Of a DNA stretch of 51,367 bases, positions 31,607 to 40,680 are shown in pieces (positions within the stretch are counted from its first letter, which is position 1; each line of letters opens with the position of its first letter). The position numbers and the translations under genes were made by a program. The notes beneath the pieces are model-generated. The model had not been told where the DNA came from and ran no database searches. It worked only from the letters and a program-made list of their open reading frames with translations. This DNA comes from Anaerolineae bacterium (lineage in GTDB: Bacteria; Chloroflexota; Anaerolineae; J036; Brachytrichaceae): NCBI GenBank assembly GCA_023511655.1, contig JAIMBB010000007.1, positions 1 to 51,367 on the forward strand. Direction: 5' to 3'.

Positions 31607-32728
31607 ATGATGCGTACTCCTTCGCCACCCGAAATGGGGGTCTGTTTGCTGATGGGCGGTGTCGCGTTCCTGATTGCCGTGCTCTTGGGGCGACCGTTGG
31701 TTCGGACGCTCAGGCGATTGCGCCTCGGCAAACAAATTCGGATAGACGGGCCGGCCAGCCACATGGTGAAGCAGGGTACGCCGACTATGGGCGGCATCCT
31801 CTTCATCGGCACGACGATGATGCTGATCCTGGCAATGTATCTGTATTCGCGCGTCGCCGTGCGCGTGAATCCGAACTTCGCCGGTGTGGTGCTGGTCGGC
31901 CGGTCGTTGGCCATCCCGATGTTCGTGATGCTGAGCTTTGCGATCCTGGGGGCAATTGACGACTACATGGGCGTGCGCGGCGTGCGGCGAGGCGAAGGCA
32001 TGCGCGGCCGAAGCAAGGCGTTGTTTCAACTGCTGATCGCAATGGTCGCAGCAGTGGTGATGAACGTGGTTCCGTCGTTCACCGTCGCTGCGACCGGCAT
32101 CACGTTCATCCCCGACCGACCGTTGTTCGGCATCAGCAAGATGGCCCTTCCCGGGCTGCCCGAGCCGATTGACCTGGGCGTATTTTGGATTCCGATCGCC
32201 ATCTTCATCATTCACGGCAGCGCCAACGCGGTGAACTTCACCGACGGCCTGGATGGGTTGGCAGCCCTGATCAGCGGTGTGGCCTTCGTAGCCTACGGCG
32301 TGATCGCTTATATGCAGGGGCAGGTGTTCCTGACCATGCTGTGCATGGTGCTGGTCGGCGCGATGCTCGGCTTCCTGTGGTTCAACGTGCATCCGGCGCA
32401 AATGATGATGGGCGATCTGGGGAGCGAGGCCCTGGGCGCCGGCCTGGGCGTGGTCGCCCTGATGACCGGCCAGTGGTTATTGCTACCGGTCATCGCCATT
32501 ATCCCGGTGGCCGAGGTGATCAGCGTGATCGTGCAGGTGGCCTATTTCAAATACACCAAGCGCAAATATGGCGAGGGACGGCGCTTCTTCAAGATGTCGC
32601 CGCTGCACAACCACTTCGTGTTGCTCGGCTGGAGCGAGCCGCAAATCGTGCAGCGCTTCTTCGTCATCGCGCTCTTCTTCGGCATGATCGGCATCGGCCT
32701 GGCGACCTTTGGCAACCCGAATATATGA
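31607..32728 (+). CDS. mraY: phospho-N-acetylmuramoyl-pentapeptide transferase MraY
   Basis: Makes lipid I by moving phospho-MurNAc-pentapeptide to undecaprenyl phosphate. The 373-aa, about ten-TM protein has QGTPTMGGILF, the Asp pair in GAIDDYMGV, ANAVNFTDGLDGLA, and HPAQMMMGDLGSEALG. The usual PLHHHF loop reads SPLHNHFVLLGWSE here, with Asn in the middle of the His triad, and the usual MGDTGS reads MGDLGS. The ATG pair at 31607 lacks a clear ribosome site; a hairpin at about 31563-31598 precedes it. Function is secure despite these substitutions. Confidence 0.93.
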   Translation: MMRTPSPPEMGVCLLMGGVAFLIAVLLGRPLVRTLRRLRLGKQIRIDGPASHMVKQGTPTMGGILFIGTTMMLILAMYLYSRVAVRVNPNFAGVVLVGRSLAIPMFVMLSFAILGAIDDYMGVRGVRRGEGMRGRSKALFQLLIAMVAAVVMNVVPSFTVAATGITFIPDRPLFGISKMALPGLPEPIDLGVFWIPIAIFIIHGSANAVNFTDGLDGLAALISGVAFVAYGVIAYMQGQVFLTMLCMVLVGAMLGFLWFNVHPAQMMMGDLGSEALGAGLGVVALMTGQWLLLPVIAIIPVAEVISVIVQVAYFKYTKRKYGEGRRFFKMSPLHNHFVLLGWSEPQIVQRFFVIALFFGMIGIGLATFGNPNI

Positions 32729-32756
32729 GCCAGATGACAGCGAGGATAGACGCGGG

Positions 32757-34280
32757 ATGAATTGGACAGATAAACGCGTGGTGATTTTGGGGATTGCGCG
32801 GCAGGGGACGGCCCTGGCGCGTTACCTCGTCGCGCATGGCGCGCGCGTGACGCTGAGCGACGCCAAGCCACGCGAACAACTCGATCTGCAGCCGGTCGCA
32901 GATCTGCCGGTGAATTTCGTGCTGGGCGGCCACCCGCTCACGCTGCTCGATGCCTGCGACGTGCTGTGCCTGAGCGGCGGCGTGCCGAGCGACCTGCCCA
33001 TCGTCCGGGAGGCCCGGCGACGCGGCATCCCACTCAGCAACGATGCCCAAATCTTCTTCGAGGCTTGCCCGGCGCCGATCATCGGCATCACCGGGTCGGC
33101 CGGCAAAACCACCACCACCACCCTGGTCGGCGAAATCTTGAAGGCGAGCGTCGCGCATGGGGATCCGGCCGCCGAGAGCGGAGATCGCCCTCTTCTCGAC
33201 TCGACACCTCCTATTCGCAATTCCGTATGGGTGGGCGGCAACATCGGCAATCCTCTCATCGGCGATGTCGAGCGCATCTGGCCGCAAGACTACGTCGTCA
33301 TGGAGCTGTCGTCCTTCCAGCTCGAACTGATGACGCGCAGCCCGCACATTGCCTGCATCACCAACATCACGCCGAATCACCTCGACCGCCACGGCACCAT
33401 GGAAGCCTACATCGCCGCTAAGAAGCGCATCCTCGATTTTCAATCGCCCGACGACTGGCAGGTGCTTTCTGCCGACGACGCAGCGACATCCGGGCTGAGC
33501 GCATCGGCGCGCACGCTGTGGTTCAGCACGCGCCGCGAGCCGCCCGCCGATGGGGCCTGGCTGGATGAGGCCGGGTATCTGCGCGTGCGCGCGCACATGA
33601 CACGATCCGGCCAACCTTCGACTTCCCAACTCCCATCTTCGATTGACGCCGTGATCTGCCACCGTCGCGAGCTGTTGCTGATGGGAGAGCACAACATCGC
33701 CAATATGCTGGCGGCGGCAGCGGTATGCGCAGCGGCCGGCGCTGCCGTCGAGGCCATGCGCCGGGTGGCCACAACCTTCCGAGGCGTCGCGCACCGTTTG
33801 CAGCTCGTCGCCGAGCGAGACGGCGTGCGCTGGTACGACGACTCCATCGCCACCGCTCCGGAGCGGCTGATGGCTGCTCTCAAGTGTTTCGATCAGCCGG
33901 TCATTTTGCTGTGTGGCGGCCGCGACAAGCATCTGCCCTGGGACGACGCCGTCCGCATGATGCTGGAGCGTTGCAAGGCCGTCGTTTTGTTCGGCGAGAT
34001 GGGGCCGATGGTGGCCGAGAAATTGAAAATTGAAAATCAAAAATTGAAAAGGGCGGGCTACTTTCTCAATTCTCCATTCTCCATTCTCAATTCGTTGGAG
34101 GAGGCTGTGGCCGAGGCCCGACGACTGGCGCAGCCAGGCGACGTGGTCTTGCTTTCGCCGGGGGGGACGAGCTACGACGCGTTCAAGGATTTCGCCGAGC
34201 GCGGCGATCGCTTCCGCGCATGGGTGAACGCGCCCTCGCTGCCCGGAACAATAGACGATGTAGAAGTCCAGGAGCGGTGA
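32757..34280 (+). CDS. murD: UDP-MurNAc-L-alanine--D-glutamate ligase MurD, with in-frame repeat insertions
   Basis: Adds D-Glu to UDP-MurNAc-L-Ala. The protein is 507 aa, longer than the usual 440-460. It has the N-domain VVILGIARQGTALARYL, the P-loop GITGSAGKTTTTTLVGEIL, ELSSFQLELM, NITPNHLDRHGTMEAY and the C-domain LLCGGRDKHLPWD and LLSPGGTSYDAF. Extra residues come from three places: around HGDPAAESGDRPLLDST, around GQPSTSQLPSSI, and KLKIENQKLKRAGYFLNSPF plus SILNSLEE, the last two encoded by low-GC dispersed repeats. Start at 32757 (MNWTDKRV); the longer ORF overlaps mraY. Confidence 0.92.
   Translation: MNWTDKRVVILGIARQGTALARYLVAHGARVTLSDAKPREQLDLQPVADLPVNFVLGGHPLTLLDACDVLCLSGGVPSDLPIVREARRRGIPLSNDAQIFFEACPAPIIGITGSAGKTTTTTLVGEILKASVAHGDPAAESGDRPLLDSTPPIRNSVWVGGNIGNPLIGDVERIWPQDYVVMELSSFQLELMTRSPHIACITNITPNHLDRHGTMEAYIAAKKRILDFQSPDDWQVLSADDAATSGLSASARTLWFSTRREPPADGAWLDEAGYLRVRAHMTRSGQPSTSQLPSSIDAVICHRRELLLMGEHNIANMLAAAAVCAAAGAAVEAMRRVATTFRGVAHRLQLVAERDGVRWYDDSIATAPERLMAALKCFDQPVILLCGGRDKHLPWDDAVRMMLERCKAVVLFGEMGPMVAEKLKIENQKLKRAGYFLNSPFSILNSLEEAVAEARRLAQPGDVVLLSPGGTSYDAFKDFAERGDRFRAWVNAPSLPGTIDDVEVQER
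34018..34105 (+). repeat. AT-rich dispersed repeat inserted in frame in murD
   Basis: A run of AATTGAAAATTGAAAATC-type units (34021-34050) and a facing run of TCAATTCTCCATTCTCC-type units (about 34065-34095) form an imperfect inverted pair, far richer in A and T than murD around it. It keeps the reading frame. The encoded K-L-K-x-x-N-x-K-L-K matches the start of Ddl. Confidence 0.75.
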
Positions 34281-34281
34281 G

Positions 34282-35724
34282 ATGGGCAAAAGTGTAATGA
34301 CACAAAGGCTGCAGCGAAGCCGATCCACGCGCGTGAACGCGTCCGCGCGCGGACGCGCCGACTGGATTTTCATCGGCACCGTTTTGTTGTTGACGACGCT
34401 CGGCCTGGTTATGGCCTACAGCACTACCTTCTTCTGGTCGCATGTACAGGAAGGCAACCCCTTGACGATTTTCAGCAAACAGTTGCTCTATGCCGGTCTA
34501 GGCCTGGTCGGCTTTGCGATCTTCAGCTGGCTGGACTATGGCATCTACCGGCGCTTTGCCGTTTGGATCATGGGCGGGTGCCTGCTCCTGCTCGTCAGCG
34601 TCATTCTGTTCGGCGACGACGTGTTCGGTGCGCGGCGCACCCTGCTGAGAGGCTCGGTGCAGCCGAGCGAATTGGTGAAGCTGGGCGTGATCATCTACGC
34701 GGCGGCCTGGCTGGCGTCGCGGCGCGACCAGGTGCAGAGCGTATCCAACGGGCTGATTCCATTCGGCGTGATCGTCGGCCTGGTGAGCTTCCTCATCGTC
34801 GTCCAGCCTGATCTGAGCACGACCGCTGTGATCGTGCTCGTAGCCATGGCGATGTTCTTCATGGCCGGAGCGAGCTGGACGCAACTGGCCCTGGTGGCGC
34901 TGATCGCCGCCTCGGCGTTTTTGCTGCTCATCACCATCGTCCCTCACGCCACCATTCGCGTGAACGAGTTCATCAAGGTGTGGCGCGCGCCGAGCGAGAT
35001 GGACTACCACATTCGCCAGACGCTGATCACGCTGGGCGGCGGCGGCCTGTTCGGCAACGGCATCGGCGCCAGCGGCCAGAAGTTCGGCTACCTGCCGACG
35101 CCGCACACCGACAGCGTGATGGCCGTGCTGGGGGACGAGATGGGGCTGCTCGGCTTGGTGATGACGCTGGCGCTGTTCGTGATCTTCGCCTGGCGCGGGC
35201 TGCGCATCGCGCACGCAGCCGACACGCCGTTCGGCTCGTTCATCGTGATCGGCGTGGTGATCTGGGTGATCGGCCAGATGTTGCTGAACGTGATGGCGAT
35301 CATGGCCATGATACCTTTCACCGGCGTGCCGGTGCCGTTTCTGAGCGTAGGCGGGTCGTCGCTCGTCTCGCTGTTGATCGCATGCGGCGTAGTGGTCAGC
35401 GTCGCGCGGGGCAGCCGGATGCTGCGGGAAGATACGGCCCCAGTCGTTGCACCGTTCATGGTTGGGAATGCCAAAGGAGGAGGTTCAGTTCGTGCGAGTG
35501 CTACTATCCGCGGGGGGAACGGCCGGGCACGTTTTGCCCGCGCTCACCGTGCTAAAGGCGCTGGACGCCCGGCTCAGGTCGAAGGCGCCGATGCCACCAT
35601 CATCGGACGCGACATCCGAGCCGGCGGCGTGCTGCGCAGACGCATCGGACGACACAACGCCTCTCCTTTCGTCGGCACCGATCCAGGCGCTGTTCGTTGG
35701 CGAAGAAAGCGGGATGGAGCGTGA
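34282..35724 (+). CDS. ftsW: septal peptidoglycan glycosyltransferase FtsW, with C-terminal extension over murG
   Basis: A SEDS-family lipid II polymerase working with FtsI. The 480-aa ORF has about ten TM helices. SEDS landmarks include GLVMAYSTTF, FGARRTLLRGSVQPSELVKL, VVQPDLSTTAVIV, ASGQKFGYLPTPHTDSVMAV (with the conserved Asp) and FTGVPVPFLSVGGSSLVSLL. AGGAG precedes the ATG. The family-like part ends near SRMLRED (about residue 384); a further roughly 95 residues, basic and Arg/Gly/Ala rich, are read in another frame over the first 233 nt of murG. Either the overlap is real or the stop has been lost. Confidence 0.92.
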   Translation: MGKSVMTQRLQRSRSTRVNASARGRADWIFIGTVLLLTTLGLVMAYSTTFFWSHVQEGNPLTIFSKQLLYAGLGLVGFAIFSWLDYGIYRRFAVWIMGGCLLLLVSVILFGDDVFGARRTLLRGSVQPSELVKLGVIIYAAAWLASRRDQVQSVSNGLIPFGVIVGLVSFLIVVQPDLSTTAVIVLVAMAMFFMAGASWTQLALVALIAASAFLLLITIVPHATIRVNEFIKVWRAPSEMDYHIRQTLITLGGGGLFGNGIGASGQKFGYLPTPHTDSVMAVLGDEMGLLGLVMTLALFVIFAWRGLRIAHAADTPFGSFIVIGVVIWVIGQMLLNVMAIMAMIPFTGVPVPFLSVGGSSLVSLLIACGVVVSVARGSRMLREDTAPVVAPFMVGNAKGGGSVRASATIRGGNGRARFARAHRAKGAGRPAQVEGADATIIGRDIRAGGVLRRRIGRHNASPFVGTDPGAVRWRRKRDGA

Positions 35725-36691
35725 TCTGGTGAGCCGCGCAGGTGTGCCCTTTCGAGCGATCCAGGCCGGTGCCATGCACGGCGTCGGCCTGCTGCGCGCC
35801 CTCGGCGGCGCGTTGCGCACGTCGCGCGGCGTACTCCAGGCTCGACGCGTCCTCGACGAGTTCAGGCCGGATGTGGTGTTCCTGACCGGCGGGTTCGTGG
35901 GCGTGCCGGTGAGCGTGGCTGCCTGGATGCGGCGCGTGCCCAGCGTGGTGTACCTGCCGGACGTCGAGCCCGGACACGCTTTGCGGTTGATGACGCGTCT
36001 GGCCGCCAAAGTGGCGACGACGACGGAGGCGTCGGCGTGCTTCATCGCGCCGGACAAGATGGTGGTGACAGGCTACCCGGTGCGCGAGGCCTTCGCCACT
36101 GCCTCGCGCGAGGTGGCACGCCGACGTTTCGACATCGCGCACGACGCGCGGGTGCTGCTGGTATACGGTGGGAGCAAGGGGGCGCGCAGCATCAACCGCG
36201 CCGTGTTGGCAGGCCTCCCGCGCTTGTTGGCGTTGGCCGTCGTCATTCATGTGACCGGCGCGAACGACTGGGAAGAGGTCAGCGCCGCGCGCGCGCAGTT
36301 GCCGGATGACCAGCGCGCGCGTTACCTGACCTTCGATTACTTGCACGACGACATGGCCCTGGCGATGGCGGCGGCGGATCTGGCAGTCTGTCGCGCCGGC
36401 GCGAGCACACTCGGCGAGCTGCCTTACCTCGGCCTGCCGGCTGTGCTGGTGCCGTATCCCTACGCATGGCGCTATCAAAAAGTCAACGCCCAATATCTGG
36501 CCGACAAAGGCGCTGCGGTGGTCATCCAGGACGAAGCGTTGTTGGATGAACGGGCGGGCCTGGTGCCACAGGTGACCGAATTGCTCGGCAATCCCTTGCG
36601 TTTAGGTGCCATGCGCCAGGCATCGTTGCGAGTGGGGCGCCGCGATGGGGCGGAGCGGATCGCGGATCTGCTGGCCGAAGTGAGCCATTGA
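35492..36691 (+). CDS. murG: lipid II synthase MurG (UDP-GlcNAc transferase)
   Basis: Transfers GlcNAc to lipid I on the inner membrane face. The 399-aa protein starts VRVLLSAGGTAGHVLPAL at a GTG preceded by AGGAGG. Signatures are the Gly-rich loop GGTAGHVLPAL, the second loop YGGSKGARSIN and CRAGASTLGELPYLGLPAVLVPYP. Between the first helix and ALFVGEESGMER there is an insertion of about 30 residues rich in Ser, Ala, Pro and Cys (including SSDATSEPAACCADASDD), which lies in the part overlapping ftsW. The following gene starts one base after the stop. Confidence 0.94.
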   Translation: MRVLLSAGGTAGHVLPALTVLKALDARLRSKAPMPPSSDATSEPAACCADASDDTTPLLSSAPIQALFVGEESGMERDLVSRAGVPFRAIQAGAMHGVGLLRALGGALRTSRGVLQARRVLDEFRPDVVFLTGGFVGVPVSVAAWMRRVPSVVYLPDVEPGHALRLMTRLAAKVATTTEASACFIAPDKMVVTGYPVREAFATASREVARRRFDIAHDARVLLVYGGSKGARSINRAVLAGLPRLLALAVVIHVTGANDWEEVSAARAQLPDDQRARYLTFDYLHDDMALAMAAADLAVCRAGASTLGELPYLGLPAVLVPYPYAWRYQKVNAQYLADKGAAVVIQDEALLDERAGLVPQVTELLGNPLRLGAMRQASLRVGRRDGAERIADLLAEVSH

Positions 36692-36692
36692 C

Positions 36693-37226
36693 ATGATCAA
36701 CGCCGACATCTTCTTTGTGTTCTATCTGATCGTGTGGGGGTTCATCGGCACCTCCCGCGGCTGGGTGCGCGAGGTGATCGTCACATTCACCATGTTGTTC
36801 GCGCTGTTCATCTACTCGCTGCCGCAATTCAACAACGTCATGAACCCGTTGTGGACGCAGAGCGAGCCGATCTGGCGCTTCTTCTGGCGCGCGATGCCAT
36901 TTCTGGTGATCGCCTTCTTTGGCTATCTCAGCCCGGTGGTGGCGCGCGGTCGCTTCCAGGTCAACGCGGCGAACCGCTTCGAATACAGCCTGCTGTCGTT
37001 CATGATCGGCGTGTTTAACGGCTACTTGTTGTTTAGCTCGCTGGCGTTCTGGGCGCTGCAAGCTGGCTTGCTGGATGGCCAGTATGCCAACCTCTTCACC
37101 CCGCCGCCGGGTGGGTGGAACAAGTTCTTCTTCATCGAAAGCGCGGCGCCGGTGATCTTCAGCGGCTCTTTGCTGATCTTCGTCCTGATCGTCATCTTCC
37201 TGTTCGTCATCGTGGTGCTGGTATGA
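36693..37226 (+). CDS. CvpA-like integral membrane protein in the dcw cluster
   Basis: A 177-aa protein with about five hydrophobic segments. The N-terminal part (WGFIGTSRGWVREVIVTFTM) resembles the G-x-x-RG-x-x-RE motif of CvpA (colicin V production) family proteins; the end is a long hydrophobic helix. It sits between murG and murC, spaced 1 bp from murG and overlapping murC by 4 nt (ATGA), so it is made with the wall enzymes. CvpA proteins have been linked to envelope homeostasis; a role in division or wall synthesis is inferred from position only. Confidence 0.6.
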   Translation: MINADIFFVFYLIVWGFIGTSRGWVREVIVTFTMLFALFIYSLPQFNNVMNPLWTQSEPIWRFFWRAMPFLVIAFFGYLSPVVARGRFQVNAANRFEYSLLSFMIGVFNGYLLFSSLAFWALQAGLLDGQYANLFTPPPGGWNKFFFIESAAPVIFSGSLLIFVLIVIFLFVIVVLV

Positions 37227-38641
37227 GCTGGTTGGATAAACGCATTCACATCATGGGCATCGGCGGCGCCGGCATGAGCGCGCTGGCTCGTCTGTTGCAT
37301 GCACGCGGCGTGCGCGTTAGCGGCGACGACCGCGCCGATTCGGCTGTGCTCCACGCGCTGAGGAGCGAGGGGATTCCGGTGGCTGTCGGCCACGATCCGG
37401 CTCATCTGGATGGCGTGGACATTCTGGCGCCCTCCTCGGCGATCGCTAAAGACGAGCCGGAGCTGGTCGAAGCCAGGCGTCGCGGCCTGCCGGTTTGGCA
37501 TCGCGGCGATCTCATCTGCGCGCTGATGCAAGGCAAGACGGGCATCGCGGTAGCCGGCACACACGGCAAGAGCACAACCACTGGCATGATCGCTACCATC
37601 CTGATGGATGCCGGCCTTGATCCCGCTTTCGTCATCGGGGCGACGCCGCAGCCTTTGGGCGTGAATGCGCGTTGGAGCGATGGCGAGGCGTTCGTCGTCG
37701 AAGCCGACGAGTACGATCGCACCTTCCTGCACTTCCAGCCAAAAGTCGCCGTGGTCACCAACGTCGAATATGACCACCCAGACACGTTCGCCAATTTCGA
37801 CGCGACCCTGTATGCCTTCGCCGAGTTCGTGCGCGGCGTGCCAAAGGACGGCGTGGTGATCACGTGCGCCGACGATGCCGGCTGCGTCGAGATGCTGCGC
37901 CGGGCCGATTTGTTGGCGGGGGAGAGCGCCGAATCGGGACCGATCGCCGTGGACTATGGCCTACGGGGTGGCCTGTGGCGGGCGACCAACCTGCGCGCCA
38001 ACACGCTCGGCGGCATGGACTTTGCCTTCCGCGGGGCGGGGATGAACGGCGAAGTGAGCGGCACGTGCTCGCTGCGCCTCCCCGGCGAGCACAACGTGCT
38101 GAATGCGCTGGCGGCGCTGGCAACTGCCGATGCCTGCGGCGTGCCGGTGGACGAGGCGGTGCGGTCACTCGGCGGCTATAAAGGCGCCGGCCGACGCTTC
38201 GAGTTAAAAGGCGAAGCGCGCGGCATCCGCATCTTCGACGACTATGCTCACCACCCGACTGAGATCAAGGCCACTCTGCGCGGCGCACGGCTACGCTTTC
38301 CCATTGGCAACATCTGGGCCGTCTGGCAGCCGCATACCTACAGCCGCACCGTCGCGCTACTCGACGAGTTCGCTACGGCCTTTGACGATGCCGATCACGT
38401 GATCGTGTTGCCCATCTACGCGGCGCGGGAGAGGAAAGAAGACTTCAGCTTCGCCGCCAACGCGCTCAACCCGATCGAGATCGCGCGCAAGCTCCGTCAT
38501 CCCGACGCGCACAACGCCGCTTCGTTCGGCGACGCGCTCGGCATGTTGATCTCTCAAGTGAAGGGCGGCGACGTGATCATCACTTTGAGCGCAGGCGACG
38601 GCAACCAGGTGGGCGAGCGGTTGCTGGAAATGTTGAGGTGA
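37223..38641 (+). CDS. murC: UDP-N-acetylmuramate--L-alanine ligase MurC
   Basis: Adds the first residue, L-Ala, to UDP-MurNAc. 472 aa. Landmarks are the N-domain IHIMGIGGAGMSALARLL, the P-loop VAGTHGKSTTTGMI, VVEADEYDRTFLH, TNVEYDHPDTF, GEHNVLNALAAL and the C-domain IRIFDDYAHHPTEIKATL with WAVWQPHTYSR. The ATG overlaps the preceding stop by 4 nt. Confidence 0.96.
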   Translation: MSWLDKRIHIMGIGGAGMSALARLLHARGVRVSGDDRADSAVLHALRSEGIPVAVGHDPAHLDGVDILAPSSAIAKDEPELVEARRRGLPVWHRGDLICALMQGKTGIAVAGTHGKSTTTGMIATILMDAGLDPAFVIGATPQPLGVNARWSDGEAFVVEADEYDRTFLHFQPKVAVVTNVEYDHPDTFANFDATLYAFAEFVRGVPKDGVVITCADDAGCVEMLRRADLLAGESAESGPIAVDYGLRGGLWRATNLRANTLGGMDFAFRGAGMNGEVSGTCSLRLPGEHNVLNALAALATADACGVPVDEAVRSLGGYKGAGRRFELKGEARGIRIFDDYAHHPTEIKATLRGARLRFPIGNIWAVWQPHTYSRTVALLDEFATAFDDADHVIVLPIYAARERKEDFSFAANALNPIEIARKLRHPDAHNAASFGDALGMLISQVKGGDVIITLSAGDGNQVGERLLEMLR

Positions 38642-38690
38642 AGGTTGGAGATGAGAGATTGGGAGGATGAAGATGGTCACATCGTCAGAC
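38632..38690 (+). repeat. purine-rich repeat at the murC/murB junction
   Basis: A run of GGTTGGAGATGAGAGATTGG-type purine-rich units bridges the murC stop and the region before murB. Similar runs occur at the murB/ddl and ftsQ/ftsA junctions. Confidence 0.5.
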
Positions 38691-38737
38691 GCTCTGAGCA
38701 TTCCGCAGATAGCGATCCAATCTTTGTATTGAGCCCG

Positions 38738-39670
38738 ATGGACGTGAACGAGTTGCAAGCCCGCGCCAGACGCAACGAGCCGCTGTCGAAGCACACAACG
38801 GCGCGCATCGGCGGTCCGGCCGACCTGCTGATCGAGGTGCGCACCACCGACGAGCTGATCGCTGTGGCGCAGCGCGCCGATGCCATGGGGCTGCCGTACC
38901 TCGTGCTCGGCGGCGGGGCCAATGTCCTGGTGAGCGATGCGGGCGTGCGCGGGTTGGTCATCGTCAACCGGGCCCGGGAGATCAGGTTTGACGTGCGGGG
39001 GGTCAAGGCGCGCGTCGAGGTGGACAGCGGGGTGATGCTGGCGACGCTGGCGCGCGATTGTATCGAGCGTGGCCTGGCCGGGCTGGAGTGGGCCATCAAT
39101 GTCCCCGGCACGGTTGGCGGCGGCGTGGTGGGCAACGCCGGCGCGTACGGTGCAGACATCGCCAGCAACCTGAACCTGGCGCGCATCATGCGGCGCGGCT
39201 ATGCGCCGGAATATTGGACGCCGCGCCAGTTGCAGTTCGGTTATCGCACCAGCGCGCTGAAGCGCTATGCGCCAGCCGACCGGCCAATCGTGCTGAGCGC
39301 CACCTTCGATTTGAAGATGGATTATCGGGCCAACCTCGAACGTCGAGCTAACGAATACATTGCCAGGCGCAAGGCGACGCAGCCGCCAGGCGCTTCGATC
39401 GGCAGCATGTTCAAGAACCCGGAGGGTGATTACGCCGGCCGCCTGATCGAAGCATGCGGCTTGAAGGGCAAGCGGATCGGCGGCGCGATGATCAGCGACA
39501 AGCACGCCAACTTCTTCGTCAACGTCTCCGGCAACGCAGCGGCCAGCGACGTGAAGGCCTTGATTGACCTGGCGCATGCCGAAGTGCTCAAGCGCTTCGG
39601 CGTTGATCTGGCGTTGGAGATCGAGCTGGTGGGCGAGTGGGTGAGTTCTGAACTGAGAATCGAGGATTGA
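38738..39670 (+). CDS. murB: UDP-N-acetylenolpyruvoylglucosamine reductase MurB
   Basis: FAD enzyme that reduces UDP-GlcNAc-enolpyruvate to UDP-MurNAc with NADPH. 310 aa from ATG 38738. It has KHTTARIGGPADLL, the FAD-binding LGGGANVLVSD, VPGTVGGGVVGNAGAYG, GYRTSALK and PPGASIGSMFKNPEGDYAG with the catalytic Ser, and HANFFVN. The shape (with YRTSALK) is the type I form. The ORF extends to TTG 38645, but those 31 residues include repeat-derived sequence and no homology, so the ATG at 38738 is preferred though its ribosome site is weak. Confidence 0.93.
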   Translation: MDVNELQARARRNEPLSKHTTARIGGPADLLIEVRTTDELIAVAQRADAMGLPYLVLGGGANVLVSDAGVRGLVIVNRAREIRFDVRGVKARVEVDSGVMLATLARDCIERGLAGLEWAINVPGTVGGGVVGNAGAYGADIASNLNLARIMRRGYAPEYWTPRQLQFGYRTSALKRYAPADRPIVLSATFDLKMDYRANLERRANEYIARRKATQPPGASIGSMFKNPEGDYAGRLIEACGLKGKRIGGAMISDKHANFFVNVSGNAAASDVKALIDLAHAEVLKRFGVDLALEIELVGEWVSSELRIED

Positions 39671-39722
39671 GCGACGGGCGATGACAAATTCAAAACTTAA
39701 AACTCAAAACTCGAAGCTGAAG
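39645..39722 (+). repeat. dispersed repeat at the murB/ddl junction, coding in both genes
   Basis: GAACTGAGAATCGAGGATTG-type units supply the last codons of murB, and AATTCAAAACTTAAAACTC-type units supply the first codons of ddl. The layout mirrors the inverted pair inside murD. Confidence 0.65.
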
Positions 39723-40673
39723 GTGGCGGTGCTTTACGGCGGCCAATCCGGCGAACACGAGGTGAGCTTGATGTCGGCTGCGTCGGTCATGGAACATCTC
39801 GACGAGCGCAAGTATGACCTGACGCCGGTGCTCATCAGCCGCGCCGGCGAATGGAGCGTGCCGATCGAATCGTTGCGCGAGTTCGACGTGGTATTTCCCG
39901 TGTTGCACGGCCCGATGGGCGAGGATGGGACAGTGCAGGGGTTGCTCACGCTCCTGGGCGTGCCGTTCGTTGGCGCCGGCGTGGTCGGTTCAGCGGTGGG
40001 CATGGACAAGGCCATCTTCAAAGATGTGATGCGTGCGCACGACTTGCCGGTGGTGAGGCACCTGGTGGTGCGACGCCATGAATGGGCGGCCAGGCCGGTG
40101 GACGTGGAAGTCGAGGTGATCACCCAACTGGGTTTCCCATGCTTCATCAAGCCGGCCAACATGGGCAGCAGCGTCGGCATCACCAAGGCCAAGAGCGTGC
40201 CACAGTTGCACGCTGGCATGGCCGAGGCTCTGAAGTGGGACCGCAAAGTGCTGATCGAGCAAGCCGTGCCGCACGCGCGCGAGCTGGAGGTGAGCGTGCT
40301 GGGCAACGACGAATTGCAGGCGTCGGTCGTCGGCGAGATCGTGCCCAGTCGCGAGTTCTACGACTATGCCGCCAAATATCTGGACAAGGGGGAGTCGGCG
40401 TCGGCGTTGCATATCCCGGCCGATATCCCTCCGGCGCTGTCCCAGTTGATCCGCGAGACGGCCGTGGAGGCAGCCACGTTGGCCGAAGTGCGCGGCATGG
40501 CGCGGGTGGACTTTCTGATGAACGGCGAAACCGGCGAGGTGTTCATCAACGAGATCAACACCATCCCTGGCTTCACCGACATCAGCATGTATCCCAAGTT
40601 GTGGGCGGCCACCGGCATCCCGTATGGTGAGTTGCTCGACCGGTTGATCGCGCTGGCGATGAAGGATAACTAG
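39681..40673 (+). CDS. ddl: D-alanine--D-alanine ligase
   Basis: ATP-grasp ligase forming D-Ala-D-Ala, the substrate of MurF. 330 aa with VAVLYGGQSGEHEVSLMSA, VFPVLHGPMGEDGTVQG, CFIKPANMGSSVGITKAK, ARVDFLMNGETGEVFINEIN and TIPGFTDISMYPKL. The first 14 residues (MTNSKLKTQNSKLK) are an add-on encoded by a dispersed repeat shared with murD; family homology begins at VAVLYGG. It starts 10 bp after the murB stop. Confidence 0.95.
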   Translation: MTNSKLKTQNSKLKVAVLYGGQSGEHEVSLMSAASVMEHLDERKYDLTPVLISRAGEWSVPIESLREFDVVFPVLHGPMGEDGTVQGLLTLLGVPFVGAGVVGSAVGMDKAIFKDVMRAHDLPVVRHLVVRRHEWAARPVDVEVEVITQLGFPCFIKPANMGSSVGITKAKSVPQLHAGMAEALKWDRKVLIEQAVPHARELEVSVLGNDELQASVVGEIVPSREFYDYAAKYLDKGESASALHIPADIPPALSQLIRETAVEAATLAEVRGMARVDFLMNGETGEVFINEINTIPGFTDISMYPKLWAATGIPYGELLDRLIALAMKDN

Positions 40674-40680
40674 GGAGACG

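Noticed and set aside
32709-32756. Upstream start for murD at 32709
   Set aside because: It overlaps mraY and adds residues unlike MurD; homology begins at MNWTDKRV from 32757.
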